Assembly (NCBI GenBank): GCA_000715635.1
Contig: KL569195.1
Coordinates: 144,352-149,949, forward strand
Length of the DNA: 5,598 nucleotides
Direction of reading: 5' to 3'
DNA from: Streptomyces violaceus
Lineage (GTDB): Bacteria; Actinomycetota; Actinomycetes; Streptomycetales; Streptomycetaceae
The position numbers and the translations under genes are program-made. The notes under the pieces are model-generated. The model saw nothing but the letters and a program-made list of their open reading frames with translations, did not search any database and was not told the DNA's origin. Numbering within the stretch: the stretch's first letter is position 1; each line of letters opens with the position of its first letter. Below are positions 1 through 4,430 of this stretch, one piece after another.

Positions 1-225
1 GCTCAGCGTCTCGCTGACGATCGGCGCCAGCCGGCCCTCGAGTACGCCCTTCGCGAATTCGTTCGGTACGGCGAGCAGAGCGGTGTCCGCGACCAGCGCG
101 AGCGGCTGGCAGCGCCGGATCCAGTGCTCGTCCTTCGTCTCGACCCCCTGACCGCGACCCTCCCCGAGGAGCTGCTCCAATACGCGTGGCCACACTGCGG
201 CAAGATCGGCAGGTACGTCAGCCAC
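1..225 (-). CDS. dnaA: Chromosomal replication initiator protein DnaA, N-terminal 75 residues (partial)
   Basis: DnaA is the AAA+ initiator that binds DnaA boxes, opens oriC and helps load the replicative helicase. Only domain I is in the window; the gene continues past the left edge. The minus strand from the GTG at 225-223 reads [20 protein letters not shown] and later [10 protein letters not shown] and [12 protein letters not shown], which is the typical Streptomyces DnaA start (aromatic and hydrophobic helices used for self-association and helicase contact). The start is preceded, with an 8-nt gap, by the purine tract GAGAGAG (plus-strand 234-240), a modest Shine-Dalgarno. The gene is divergent from rpmH. 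A DnaA-box pair and a TTGAAC-18-TACCGT promoter candidate lie upstream, consistent with the autoregulation known for dnaA. Identity rests on recognising the sequence and on synteny; the AAA+ and DNA-binding domains are outside the window. Confidence 0.96.
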   Translation of the reverse strand, partial: MADVPADLAAVWPRVLEQLLGEGRGQGVETKDEHWIRRCQPLALVADTALLAVPNEFAKGVLEGRLAPIVSETLS

Positions 226-244
226 AGGGCACGCTCTCTCACAG

Positions 245-270
245 GTCCCACGAACGTGTGGTTCTGGGAC
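245..270 (-). promoter_or_regulatory. Stem-loop in the dnaA mRNA leader
   Basis: The arms GTCCCA (245-250) and TGGGAC (265-270) are perfectly complementary. After a single unpaired C (251) the pairing continues with GAAC (252-255) against GTTC (261-264), closing a 5-nt loop (256-260). That is 10 base pairs with a one-base bulge. It sits 20-45 nt upstream of the dnaA start and only 4 nt upstream of the purine tract that serves as ribosome binding site, so it would be in the 5' untranslated part of dnaA mRNA. The structure is read directly; a regulatory role is inference. It is not placed or followed by T residues like a terminator. Confidence 0.5.
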
Positions 271-345
271 GGGTCGGGATGTCATCCGGGTGGGCGGGAG
301 CAAACCCGCTGGGACAGGGACAAGGGAACGAATCGGAGTTACGTC

Positions 346-375
346 ACGGTAGTCAGGGCGGCCGGTACGGTTCAA
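346..375 (-). promoter_or_regulatory. Predicted dnaA promoter
   Basis: Read on the minus strand, TTGAAC (375-370) and TACCGT (351-346) are separated by 18 bp, fitting the vegetative (HrdB-type) pattern TTGAcn - 17/18 - TAnnnT used in Streptomyces. Transcription would begin near 339 and give a leader of roughly 110 nt to the GTG at 225. The -35 hexamer is 4 bp from the DnaA-box pair, so bound DnaA could directly affect polymerase. This is predicted from sequence only. Confidence 0.6.
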
Positions 376-379
376 GTTG

Positions 380-388
380 TTGTCCCCA
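380..388 (+). promoter_or_regulatory. DnaA box, one mismatch (TTGTCCCCA)
   Basis: TTGTCCCCA differs at one position from the Streptomyces-preferred DnaA box TTGTCCACA. It is in opposite orientation to the perfect box at 392-400, with 3 bp between them. Closely spaced paired boxes in the dnaA promoter region are known in Streptomyces and linked to cooperative DnaA binding and autoregulation. Here the pair lies directly upstream of the dnaA -35 element. Confidence 0.75.
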
Positions 389-391
389 GCC

Positions 392-400
392 TGTGGACAA
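392..400 (-). promoter_or_regulatory. DnaA box, perfect (TTGTCCACA on the minus strand)
   Basis: The plus strand reads TGTGGACAA, the exact reverse complement of TTGTCCACA, the GC-organism version of the DnaA box. Together with the box at 380-388 it makes an inverted pair with a 3-bp spacer between the two divergent promoter candidates: 17 bp from the dnaA -35 and 22 bp from the rpmH -35. Confidence 0.85.
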
Positions 401-422
401 GTGTCTCCCGGCGACTCCTGGT

Positions 423-452
423 TTGACCGGATGGCGTAGCCGCGCGTACCGT
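423..452 (+). promoter_or_regulatory. Predicted rpmH promoter
   Basis: TTGACC (423-428) and TACCGT (447-452) are separated by 18 bp, a good match to the Streptomyces vegetative promoter pattern. Transcription would begin near 459-460, leaving a leader of about 160 nt before the rpmH GTG. The -10 hexamer and the spacer length are the same as in the divergent dnaA promoter candidate. It probably drives rpmH-rnpA-yidD-yidC-jag. Prediction only. Confidence 0.6.
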
Positions 453-502
453 AACCAGGTCGAGTTGTCGATGGCTGCTGCCGCCTGCCTCCGATGGGCA
501 CA

Positions 503-518
503 GATCATTTGGGTGATC
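503..518 (+). promoter_or_regulatory. Small stem-loop in the rpmH leader
   Basis: GATCA (503-507) pairs with TGATC (514-518) around a 6-nt loop. An alternative pairing, CCGAT (491-495) with ATCGG (516-520), competes for the same 3' arm. It lies within the predicted rpmH 5' untranslated leader. The stem is short and may be chance. Confidence 0.2.
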
Positions 519-618
519 GGTCAGCGGTGCACTCGGGCGTAACTGCGAGCTACTCGTGGGCGCACGGTGACAGCCAGGACGGCACCCCGCAACTACCGAT
601 TTCTTCTGGAGCCCCCGA

Positions 619-756
619 GTGAGCAAGCGCACCTTCCAGCCGAACAACCGTCGTCGCGCGAAGACCCACGGCTTCCGCCTGCGGATGCGTACCCGTGCCG
701 GCCGCGCGATTCTCGCGAACCGCCGCAGCAAGGGTCGCGCCAGCCTGTCCGCCTGA
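619..756 (+). CDS. rpmH: 50S ribosomal protein L34
   Basis: This 45-residue, very basic protein of the large ribosomal subunit reads [18 protein letters not shown], then [21 protein letters not shown], ending RASLSA. That is a full-length L34 of normal size, including the conserved N-terminal KRTFQPN and the central GFRxRMxTxxGR signature. The GTG start is fixed by the family N-terminus and by GGAG (608-611) 7 nt upstream. It is the first gene of the plus-strand cluster, with rnpA 21 nt downstream, the near-universal bacterial pairing of L34 with the RNase P protein. Its stop codon lies in a potential hairpin that also covers the rnpA ribosome binding site. Confidence 0.98.
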   Translation: MSKRTFQPNNRRRAKTHGFRLRMRTRAGRAILANRRSKGRASLSA

Positions 757-768
757 TCCCGATCAGGT
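751..768 (+). promoter_or_regulatory. Hairpin joining the rpmH stop codon and the rnpA Shine-Dalgarno
   Basis: CCTGAT (752-757) is complementary to ATCAGG (762-767) around the tetraloop CCCG, and a G-U pair (751 with 768) can extend it. The rpmH stop TGA (754-756) lies in the 5' arm, and the only plausible rnpA Shine-Dalgarno, AGGT (765-768), in the 3' arm. A folded hairpin would hide the rnpA site, while a ribosome finishing rpmH would open it. The pairing is observed; the coupling role is inference. Confidence 0.45.
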
Positions 769-777
769 CATGACGTC

Positions 778-1149
778 GTGCTGCCTACCGAGCATCGGCT
801 GAGGCGGCGCGAGGACTTCGCGACCGCGGTACGACGAGGACGCCGGGCCGGACGCCCGCTCCTCGTCGTCCACCTACGTAGCGGTGCCACGGACCCGCAC
901 GCGCCTGGGGAGAGCGCTCCCCCGACGCGTGCGGGTTTCGTCGTGAGCAAAGCTGTGGGTGGCGCGGTCGTGCGCAACAAGGTGAAGCGCAGGCTTCGCC
1001 ATCTGATGCGCGAGCGAGTCGCCCAGCTGCCCCCCGGTAGCCTGGTAGTCGTACGAGCGCTGCCCGGATCGGGCGACGCCGACCATGCACAGCTGGCCCG
1101 AGACCTGGATGCCGCTCTCCGGCGGTTGCTGGGAGGGGGCGCGCGATGA
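778..1149 (+). CDS. rnpA: Ribonuclease P protein component
   Basis: RnpA is the protein subunit of RNase P; with the catalytic RNA it removes 5' leaders from tRNA precursors. The 123-residue product has the usual family length. It starts [14 protein letters not shown], the conserved basic N-terminus, and carries the hallmark RNR-type motif RNKVKRRLR at residues 66-74, preceded by [12 protein letters not shown]; this motif lines the RNA-binding helix. The ending [14 protein letters not shown] matches actinobacterial members. The GTG start at 778 is chosen because the protein begins exactly at the family N-terminus. The Shine-Dalgarno is weak (AGGT, 765-768) and can be paired in a hairpin with the end of rpmH. 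The stop overlaps the yidD start by 4 nt (ATGA), implying translational coupling. Confidence 0.97.
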   Translation: MLPTEHRLRRREDFATAVRRGRRAGRPLLVVHLRSGATDPHAPGESAPPTRAGFVVSKAVGGAVVRNKVKRRLRHLMRERVAQLPPGSLVVVRALPGSGDADHAQLARDLDAALRRLLGGGAR

Positions 1150-1520
1150 AGTACCCGCTGCTGGCTCTGATCAAGCTCTACCAGTGGACGATCAGTCCGC
1201 TGCTCGGGCCGGTCTGCAAGTACTACCCGTCGTGCTCCCACTACGGCTACACGGCCATCGACCGGCACGGTGCCATCAAGGGAACGGCACTCACGGCCTG
1301 GCGCATCCTGCGGTGCAATCCGTGGTCGCTGGGTGGTGTGGACCATGTCCCGCCGCGCAAGCGCCCGCGGTGGCACGAAATGCTGCGTACCGCGTGGCGT
1401 GCACGCAAGGGCGGGCCCTCCGCCGCCGACCCGGCCATCGAGGGACAGACTTCTCCCACAAGTCAGTCCAGTCCTTCGAGCCCGGCCGCAGAGACACCGT
1501 CCCATGCCCAAGGAGCATGA
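1146..1520 (+). CDS. yidD: Membrane protein insertion efficiency factor YidD
   Basis: YidD is a small membrane-associated protein that helps YidC/Sec insert inner-membrane proteins. The 124-residue product shows the family core in its first 80 residues: an amphipathic N-terminus ([18 protein letters not shown]), the cysteine motif [10 protein letters not shown] (residues 24-33), the segment RILRCNPW (53-60), and GGVDHVP (63-69). The family core is about 70-80 residues. The remaining tail (about 85-124) is Ser/Pro/Ala-rich, poorly conserved and probably disordered, as is common in actinobacteria. The ATG overlaps the rnpA stop (ATGA) and follows a strong purine tract (1131-1139). Only 3 nt separate it from yidC, and the yidC Shine-Dalgarno lies inside its last codons, so the two partners are likely made together. 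Confidence 0.95.
   Translation: MKYPLLALIKLYQWTISPLLGPVCKYYPSCSHYGYTAIDRHGAIKGTALTAWRILRCNPWSLGGVDHVPPRKRPRWHEMLRTAWRARKGGPSAADPAIEGQTSPTSQSSPSSPAAETPSHAQGA
1511..1515 (+). promoter_or_regulatory. yidC Shine-Dalgarno inside the end of yidD
   Basis: AGGAG ends 8 nt before the GTG at 1524 and fixes that codon as the yidC start. It is embedded in the final codons of yidD. Confidence 0.75.
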
Positions 1521-1523
1521 TTA

Positions 1524-2798
1524 GTGGACACGATTGCCAGCCTCTTCAGCTTTATCACCACACCCGTCTCCTGGGTCATCGTCCAGTTCCACTCGGTGTA
1601 CGGCGCCCTCTTCGGGCCTGACACCGGCTGGGCCTGGGGCCTGTCGATCGTGTCCCTGGTGATTCTGATCCGTATCTGCCTGATCCCGCTCTTCGTGAAG
1701 CAGATCAAGGCGACCCGGGCCATGCAGACGCTGCAGCCCGAGATGAAGAAGATCCAGGAGCGCTACAAGAACGACAAGCAGCGTCAGTCCGAAGAGATGA
1801 TGAAGCTGTACAAGGAGACGGGCACCAACCCGCTCTCCTCGTGCCTTCCCATCCTGGCGCAGTCCCCGTTCTTCTTCGCTCTGTATCACGTGCTCAACAG
1901 CATCGCGTCGAACGACACCATCGGCGTCATCAACGACAGCCTGCTGCAGAGCGCGCAGAAGGCCCACATCGTCGGTGCGCCGCTGGCGGCGAAGTTCACC
2001 GACAGCGCGTCGAAGGTGGAAGCACTCGGTGCCTCCCTCACCGACGTCCGTGTGGTCACCGCCATCATGATCGTCCTGATGTCGGCGTCGCAGTTCTTCA
2101 CCCAGCGCCAGCTGATGACGAAGAACGTCGACACCACGGTGAAGACCCCGTTCATGCAGCAGCAGAAGATGCTGATGTACGTCTTCCCGGTCATGTTCGC
2201 CGTCTTCGGCATCAACTTCCCGGTCGGTGTCCTCGTCTACTGGCTGACCACCAACGTGTGGACCATGGGCCAGCAGATGTACGTGATCCACAACAACCCG
2301 ACCCCGGGTTCCAAGGCCCAGGCCTCGTACCTCGACCGCCTGACCAAGCACGTCGCGCAGCACAACAAGGTCAGCAAGCGCCGCGACCGGGCCATCGTCA
2401 AGGCGATCGTCGCCAAGGGCCGCGACCGCAACGAGTTCGAGCGCAAGTTCATCAACGGACTCAGCAAGGCCGGACTCGTCGCCCAGGCCGACGGCACCGT
2501 GATCAAGGGCGACACCTCTGCCGCTGTCGAGACCGAGGACGGTACGCCGACCACGGCCACCCCGAAGCGTCAGCAGCCCAAGCGCCAGAGCAAGTCTCAG
2601 CGCCAGTCCGGTGCCGCGAAGGCGGCCGGCGAGGCCGAGCCGAAGACGTCGCTGAGCAAGTCCGACGAGCCCGACGACGCCAAGCCCGCCGCTGCTGCCC
2701 AGAAGGGCGGCGCGAAGTCCGGCGGTGGTACCCGCAGCAAGGCCCAGTCCGGACAGCGCAAGGGCCCGCAGCGGCCCAAGTCCCCGTCCAAGAAGTAA
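1524..2798 (+). CDS. yidC: Membrane protein insertase YidC (Oxa1/YidC/Alb3 family)
   Basis: YidC inserts and folds proteins in the cytoplasmic membrane, alone or with SecYEG. The 424-residue protein has the Gram-positive five-segment design without the large extracytoplasmic domain of proteobacterial YidC. Likely membrane segments are about 10-30, 37-58, 104-125, 174-192 and 216-240. The conserved positively charged residue in the hydrophilic groove is visible as Arg50 within [12 protein letters not shown]. The cytoplasmic hairpin runs about 60-104 and leads into [20 protein letters not shown] (96-115), a strong family signature. The second signature is [20 protein letters not shown] (232-251). 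From about 345 the C-terminus is a long Lys/Arg/Gln/Ser/Ala-rich tail, probably disordered and possibly ribosome-contacting. No lipobox cysteine is seen at the N-terminus. jag follows after 15 nt. The GTG start is supported by AGGAG. Confidence 0.97.
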   Translation: MDTIASLFSFITTPVSWVIVQFHSVYGALFGPDTGWAWGLSIVSLVILIRICLIPLFVKQIKATRAMQTLQPEMKKIQERYKNDKQRQSEEMMKLYKETGTNPLSSCLPILAQSPFFFALYHVLNSIASNDTIGVINDSLLQSAQKAHIVGAPLAAKFTDSASKVEALGASLTDVRVVTAIMIVLMSASQFFTQRQLMTKNVDTTVKTPFMQQQKMLMYVFPVMFAVFGINFPVGVLVYWLTTNVWTMGQQMYVIHNNPTPGSKAQASYLDRLTKHVAQHNKVSKRRDRAIVKAIVAKGRDRNEFERKFINGLSKAGLVAQADGTVIKGDTSAAVETEDGTPTTATPKRQQPKRQSKSQRQSGAAKAAGEAEPKTSLSKSDEPDDAKPAAAAQKGGAKSGGGTRSKAQSGQRKGPQRPKSPSKK

Positions 2799-2813
2799 GA
2801 AGGAGTCCATCCC

Positions 2814-3323
2814 GTGACGGAAGGCACCACCTCCGCCGCTGCCGAGGGTGCAGACACCCTGTCCCGCCTGGAGCAGGAGGGCGAGATCGCTGCGGACTAC
2901 CTGGAGGGTCTGCTCGACATCGCCGACCTCGACGGCGACATCGACATGGACGTCGAGGCCGACCGTGCCTCCGTCTCGATCATCAGCGACGCGGGCCGCG
3001 ACCTGCAGAAGCTGGTCGGCCGTGACGGCGAGGTGCTGGAGGCGCTCCAGGAGCTCACCCGTCTGGCGGTGCACCGGGAGACCGGCGACCGCAGCCGCCT
3101 GATGCTCGACATCGCGGGATACCGCGCCCAGAAGCGCTCCGAGCTGTCCGAGCTGGGTGCCAAGGCCGCCGCCGAGGCCAAGAGCAGCGGTGAGGCCGTG
3201 AAGATGAAGCCGATGACGCCGTTCGAGCGCAAGGTCGTGCACGACGCGGTCAAGGCCGCGGGCCTGCGCAGCGAGTCCGAGGGCGAGGAGCCGGAGCGCT
3301 TCGTCGTCGTGCTGCCCGCCTGA
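2814..3323 (+). CDS. jag: Jag/KhpB-type RNA-binding protein (KH and R3H domains)
   Basis: Jag (also called KhpB or EloR) is a cytoplasmic single-stranded nucleic-acid binding protein encoded next to yidC in many Gram-positive bacteria, where it is linked to cell elongation and division control. The 169-residue product has a KH-like domain at about 25-100 with the GxxG loop GRDG (69-72) inside QKLVGRDGEVLEALQ. The R3H domain follows at about 105-169 with the signature PFERKVVHDAV (Arg139 and His143 in R-x3-H spacing). It lacks the extra N-terminal Jag-N domain found in many Firmicutes proteins, which explains the shorter length. The GTG start has an excellent Shine-Dalgarno GAAGGAG (2799-2805), 8 nt upstream. 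A strong terminator follows, so it closes the rpmH-to-jag cluster. Function in Streptomyces is inferred from the family. Confidence 0.94.
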   Translation: MTEGTTSAAAEGADTLSRLEQEGEIAADYLEGLLDIADLDGDIDMDVEADRASVSIISDAGRDLQKLVGRDGEVLEALQELTRLAVHRETGDRSRLMLDIAGYRAQKRSELSELGAKAAAEAKSSGEAVKMKPMTPFERKVVHDAVKAAGLRSESEGEEPERFVVVLPA

Positions 3324-3340
3324 TCGGCCTCTACGTTTCC

Positions 3341-3369
3341 CGGCCCCGTCTGTTGCGCAGACGGGGCCG
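3341..3369 (+). terminator. Strong stem-loop terminator after jag
   Basis: CGGCCCCGTCTG (3341-3352) is a perfect 12-bp inverted repeat of CAGACGGGGCCG (3358-3369), with the 5-nt loop TTGCG. It starts 17 nt after the jag stop. The following bases (AACTTTGTC) contain only a short T run, typical of high-GC actinomycete terminators that lack a long U tract. Confidence 0.85.
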
Positions 3370-3448
3370 AACTTTGTCAGCCTGATAGTTCTGGTGGTTC
3401 TGGCGTCGGCGCTGGGCGCGCTGACGCGGTACGGAAGGACGGTCCCCC

Positions 3449-4165
3449 GTGACGGAGGCAGCGGAGCTTCCCCCCGCGCCCGAGCAGGCGCGCGAGGTGT
3501 TCGGTGATCGCTTCGCGGATGCGGTGCGGTACGCCGAGCTGCTCGCTCAGGCGGGCGTGCAGCGCGGTCTCATCGGCCCGCGTGAAGTGCCCCGCCTGTG
3601 GGAGCGGCACCTGCTGAACTGCGCGGTGCTCTCGGAGGTCGTGCCCGAGGGTGTGACCGTGTGCGATGTCGGCTCCGGGGCAGGTCTGCCCGGCATTCCC
3701 CTGGCACTCGTCCGGGAGGACCTGAAGATCACGCTGCTGGAGCCGCTGTTGCGGCGCACCAACTTCCTCACCGAGGTCGTGGAGCTGCTCGGCCTGGATC
3801 ACGTGACGGTCGTACGCGGCCGGGCCGAAGAGGTCATGGGGAAGATCCAGCCCGTCCACGTCGTGACTGCCCGAGCCGTCGCGCCGCTCGACCGTCTCGC
3901 CACCTGGGGCGTCCCGCTGCTGCGGCCCTATGGGGAGATGCTCGCGCTCAAGGGCGATGCCGCCGAGGAGGAGCTGAAGAGCGCGTCGGCGGCACTGAGC
4001 AAGCTGGGTGCCGTGGAGACGTCCATCCTGCACGTGGGTGAGGGCGTGGTGGACCCGATGTCCACGGTCGTACGGGTCGAGGTCGGGGAGAGCCCCGGCG
4101 GTGTGCGCTTCGCCGCGAAGCGGGCCAAGGCGGCTCGCACGGGTCGGGCACGCCGGCGACGCTGA
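3449..4165 (+). CDS. rsmG: 16S rRNA (guanine-527 N7) methyltransferase RsmG (GidB)
   Basis: RsmG uses S-adenosylmethionine to methylate N7 of G527 in the 530 loop of 16S rRNA. In Streptomyces its loss gives low-level streptomycin resistance and can enhance antibiotic production. The 238-residue product shows the family pattern in order: LWERHLLNCAVL (50-61), the SAM-binding motif I CDVGSGAGLPGIPLA (72-86), the acidic strand end LLEPL (96-100) followed by RRTNFL, the conserved TARAVAPLDRL (140-150), and MLALKG (164-169). The C-terminus (about 222-238) is a very basic Lys/Arg tail. The GTG start is set by GGAAGGA (3433-3439), 9 nt upstream. The gene stands 125 bp from jag, behind a terminator, so it probably has its own promoter. 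No convincing -35/-10 pair could be picked in that gap. Confidence 0.96.
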   Translation: MTEAAELPPAPEQAREVFGDRFADAVRYAELLAQAGVQRGLIGPREVPRLWERHLLNCAVLSEVVPEGVTVCDVGSGAGLPGIPLALVREDLKITLLEPLLRRTNFLTEVVELLGLDHVTVVRGRAEEVMGKIQPVHVVTARAVAPLDRLATWGVPLLRPYGEMLALKGDAAEEELKSASAALSKLGAVETSILHVGEGVVDPMSTVVRVEVGESPGGVRFAAKRAKAARTGRARRRR

Positions 4166-4203
4166 TCCGTCCTGACGACGAGACGTACTCCACACAAGCT
4201 GCC

Positions 4204-4262
4204 AAAACGATGCGTGCCGGAGTGTCGCGGCAGTTCGGCCCCGGCGGCTGTGCATCGTGTTT
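4204..4262 (+). terminator. Possible rsmG terminator or leader structure (long inverted repeat)
   Basis: ACGATGC (4207-4213) pairs with GCATCGT (4252-4258). A-residues at 4204-4206 could pair with TTT (4260-4262) past one bulged G. Inside, GCCGG (4216-4220) can pair with CCGGC (4241-4245). The 3' arm runs into the parS palindrome. The stem is interrupted and the loop is large, so it is a weak candidate for the rsmG terminator. Confidence 0.25.
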
Positions 4263-4272
4263 CACGTGAAAC
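4259..4272. promoter_or_regulatory. parS centromere site 1 (upstream of parA)
   Basis: GTTTCACGTGAAAC is a perfect 14-bp palindrome identical to the Streptomyces parS consensus, the site where ParB loads and spreads to form the segregation complex near the origin. It lies 158 bp upstream of the chosen parA start, and ParB bound here could also affect parAB transcription. Confidence 0.96.
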
Positions 4273-4367
4273 GTCGCTCACTGCTGCACGGCATCATCAG
4301 TCGTGGCCGCGCTGCGGCCGAACCCCGCGACCGTAAGCCTCTCGGCTCACTCGATGAGGGAACCGAG

Positions 4368-4376
4368 TTGTCCACA
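4368..4376 (+). promoter_or_regulatory. DnaA box, perfect (TTGTCCACA), upstream of parA
   Basis: This is an exact match to the preferred high-GC DnaA box. It is the first of two tandem copies spaced at 18 bp (next at 4386) and lies about 55 bp upstream of the chosen parA start. TCCAC (4371-4375) and GTGGA (4380-4384) also form a small inverted repeat. Confidence 0.65.
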
Positions 4377-4385
4377 GAGGTGGAT

Positions 4386-4394
4386 TTCTCCACA
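4386..4394 (+). promoter_or_regulatory. DnaA-like box, one mismatch (TTCTCCACA)
   Basis: This differs from TTGTCCACA at one base and is in the same orientation as the box at 4368-4376. The two copies share TT-x-TCCACAGA, an 11-base direct repeat with a single mismatch and an 18-bp period. Confidence 0.45.
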
Positions 4395-4430
4395 GAACGC
4401 CAGGCCTCACTGGTTCACGACCCCGAAGGC

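Larger units (their letters stand above)
226..618. other. dnaA-rpmH divergent intergenic control region (393 bp)
   Basis: No convincing gene lies in this stretch; the open frames here have no family resemblance. It holds, from left to right: the dnaA ribosome binding region (234-240), a strong inverted repeat (245-270), the dnaA promoter candidate (346-375), two inverted DnaA boxes (380-400), the rpmH promoter candidate (423-452), a roughly 160-nt rpmH leader with a small stem-loop (503-518), and the rpmH Shine-Dalgarno GGAG (608-611). In Streptomyces the main oriC lies on the other side of dnaA, so this is a promoter region with DnaA boxes rather than the origin itself. Confidence 0.85.
4166..4430. 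other. rsmG-parA intergenic control region (265 bp)
   Basis: This gap contains an inverted repeat (4204-4262), a perfect parS site (4259-4272), and two tandem DnaA-box-like sequences (4368-4394). The ParA reading frame stays open back to a GTG at 4257. That GTG overlaps the parS, has no Shine-Dalgarno, and the translated segment is not recognisable as ParA, so I treat the stretch as regulatory DNA. No clear -35/-10 promoter could be picked by eye. Confidence 0.6.

Noticed and set aside
124..542. Plus-strand open frames over the dnaA start and the intergenic region
   Set aside because: They have no recognisable protein, no good ribosome binding site, and overlap the dnaA N-terminus and promoter elements.
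226..618. oriC within the dnaA-rpmH gap
   Set aside because: There are only two DnaA boxes and no AT-rich unwinding region; in Streptomyces oriC with many boxes lies between dnaA and dnaN, outside this window.
1337..1345. TGTGGACCA, a one-mismatch DnaA box inside yidD
   Set aside because: It lies in conserved codons (GGVDHVP region); an isolated imperfect match in coding DNA is expected by chance.
2257..2265. TGTGGACCA, a one-mismatch DnaA box inside yidC
   Set aside because: It is explained by the conserved NVWTMGQQ codons of YidC; it is single and not near a promoter.
1521..3242. A 573-codon open frame on the minus strand opposite yidC and jag
   Set aside because: It is a Leu/Gly/Val/Asp-rich low-complexity translation produced by G/C third-position bias of the plus-strand genes, with no family motif; yidC and jag explain this DNA.
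3799..3806. CACGTG-type cores in rsmG and elsewhere that resemble parS centres
   Set aside because: They have only the 6-base core without the TTTC/GAAA arms needed for ParB recognition.
3377..4255. A 292-codon open frame on the minus strand opposite rsmG
   Set aside because: This is the antisense shadow of rsmG and its flanks; the residues resemble no family and the rsmG motifs on the plus strand are unambiguous.
4257..4430. N-terminal extension of ParA from GTG 4257 (MFHVKRR...)
   Set aside because: There is no Shine-Dalgarno, the first codons are the parS palindrome itself, the segment contains DnaA-box repeats, and it does not read like ParA. Not fully excluded.
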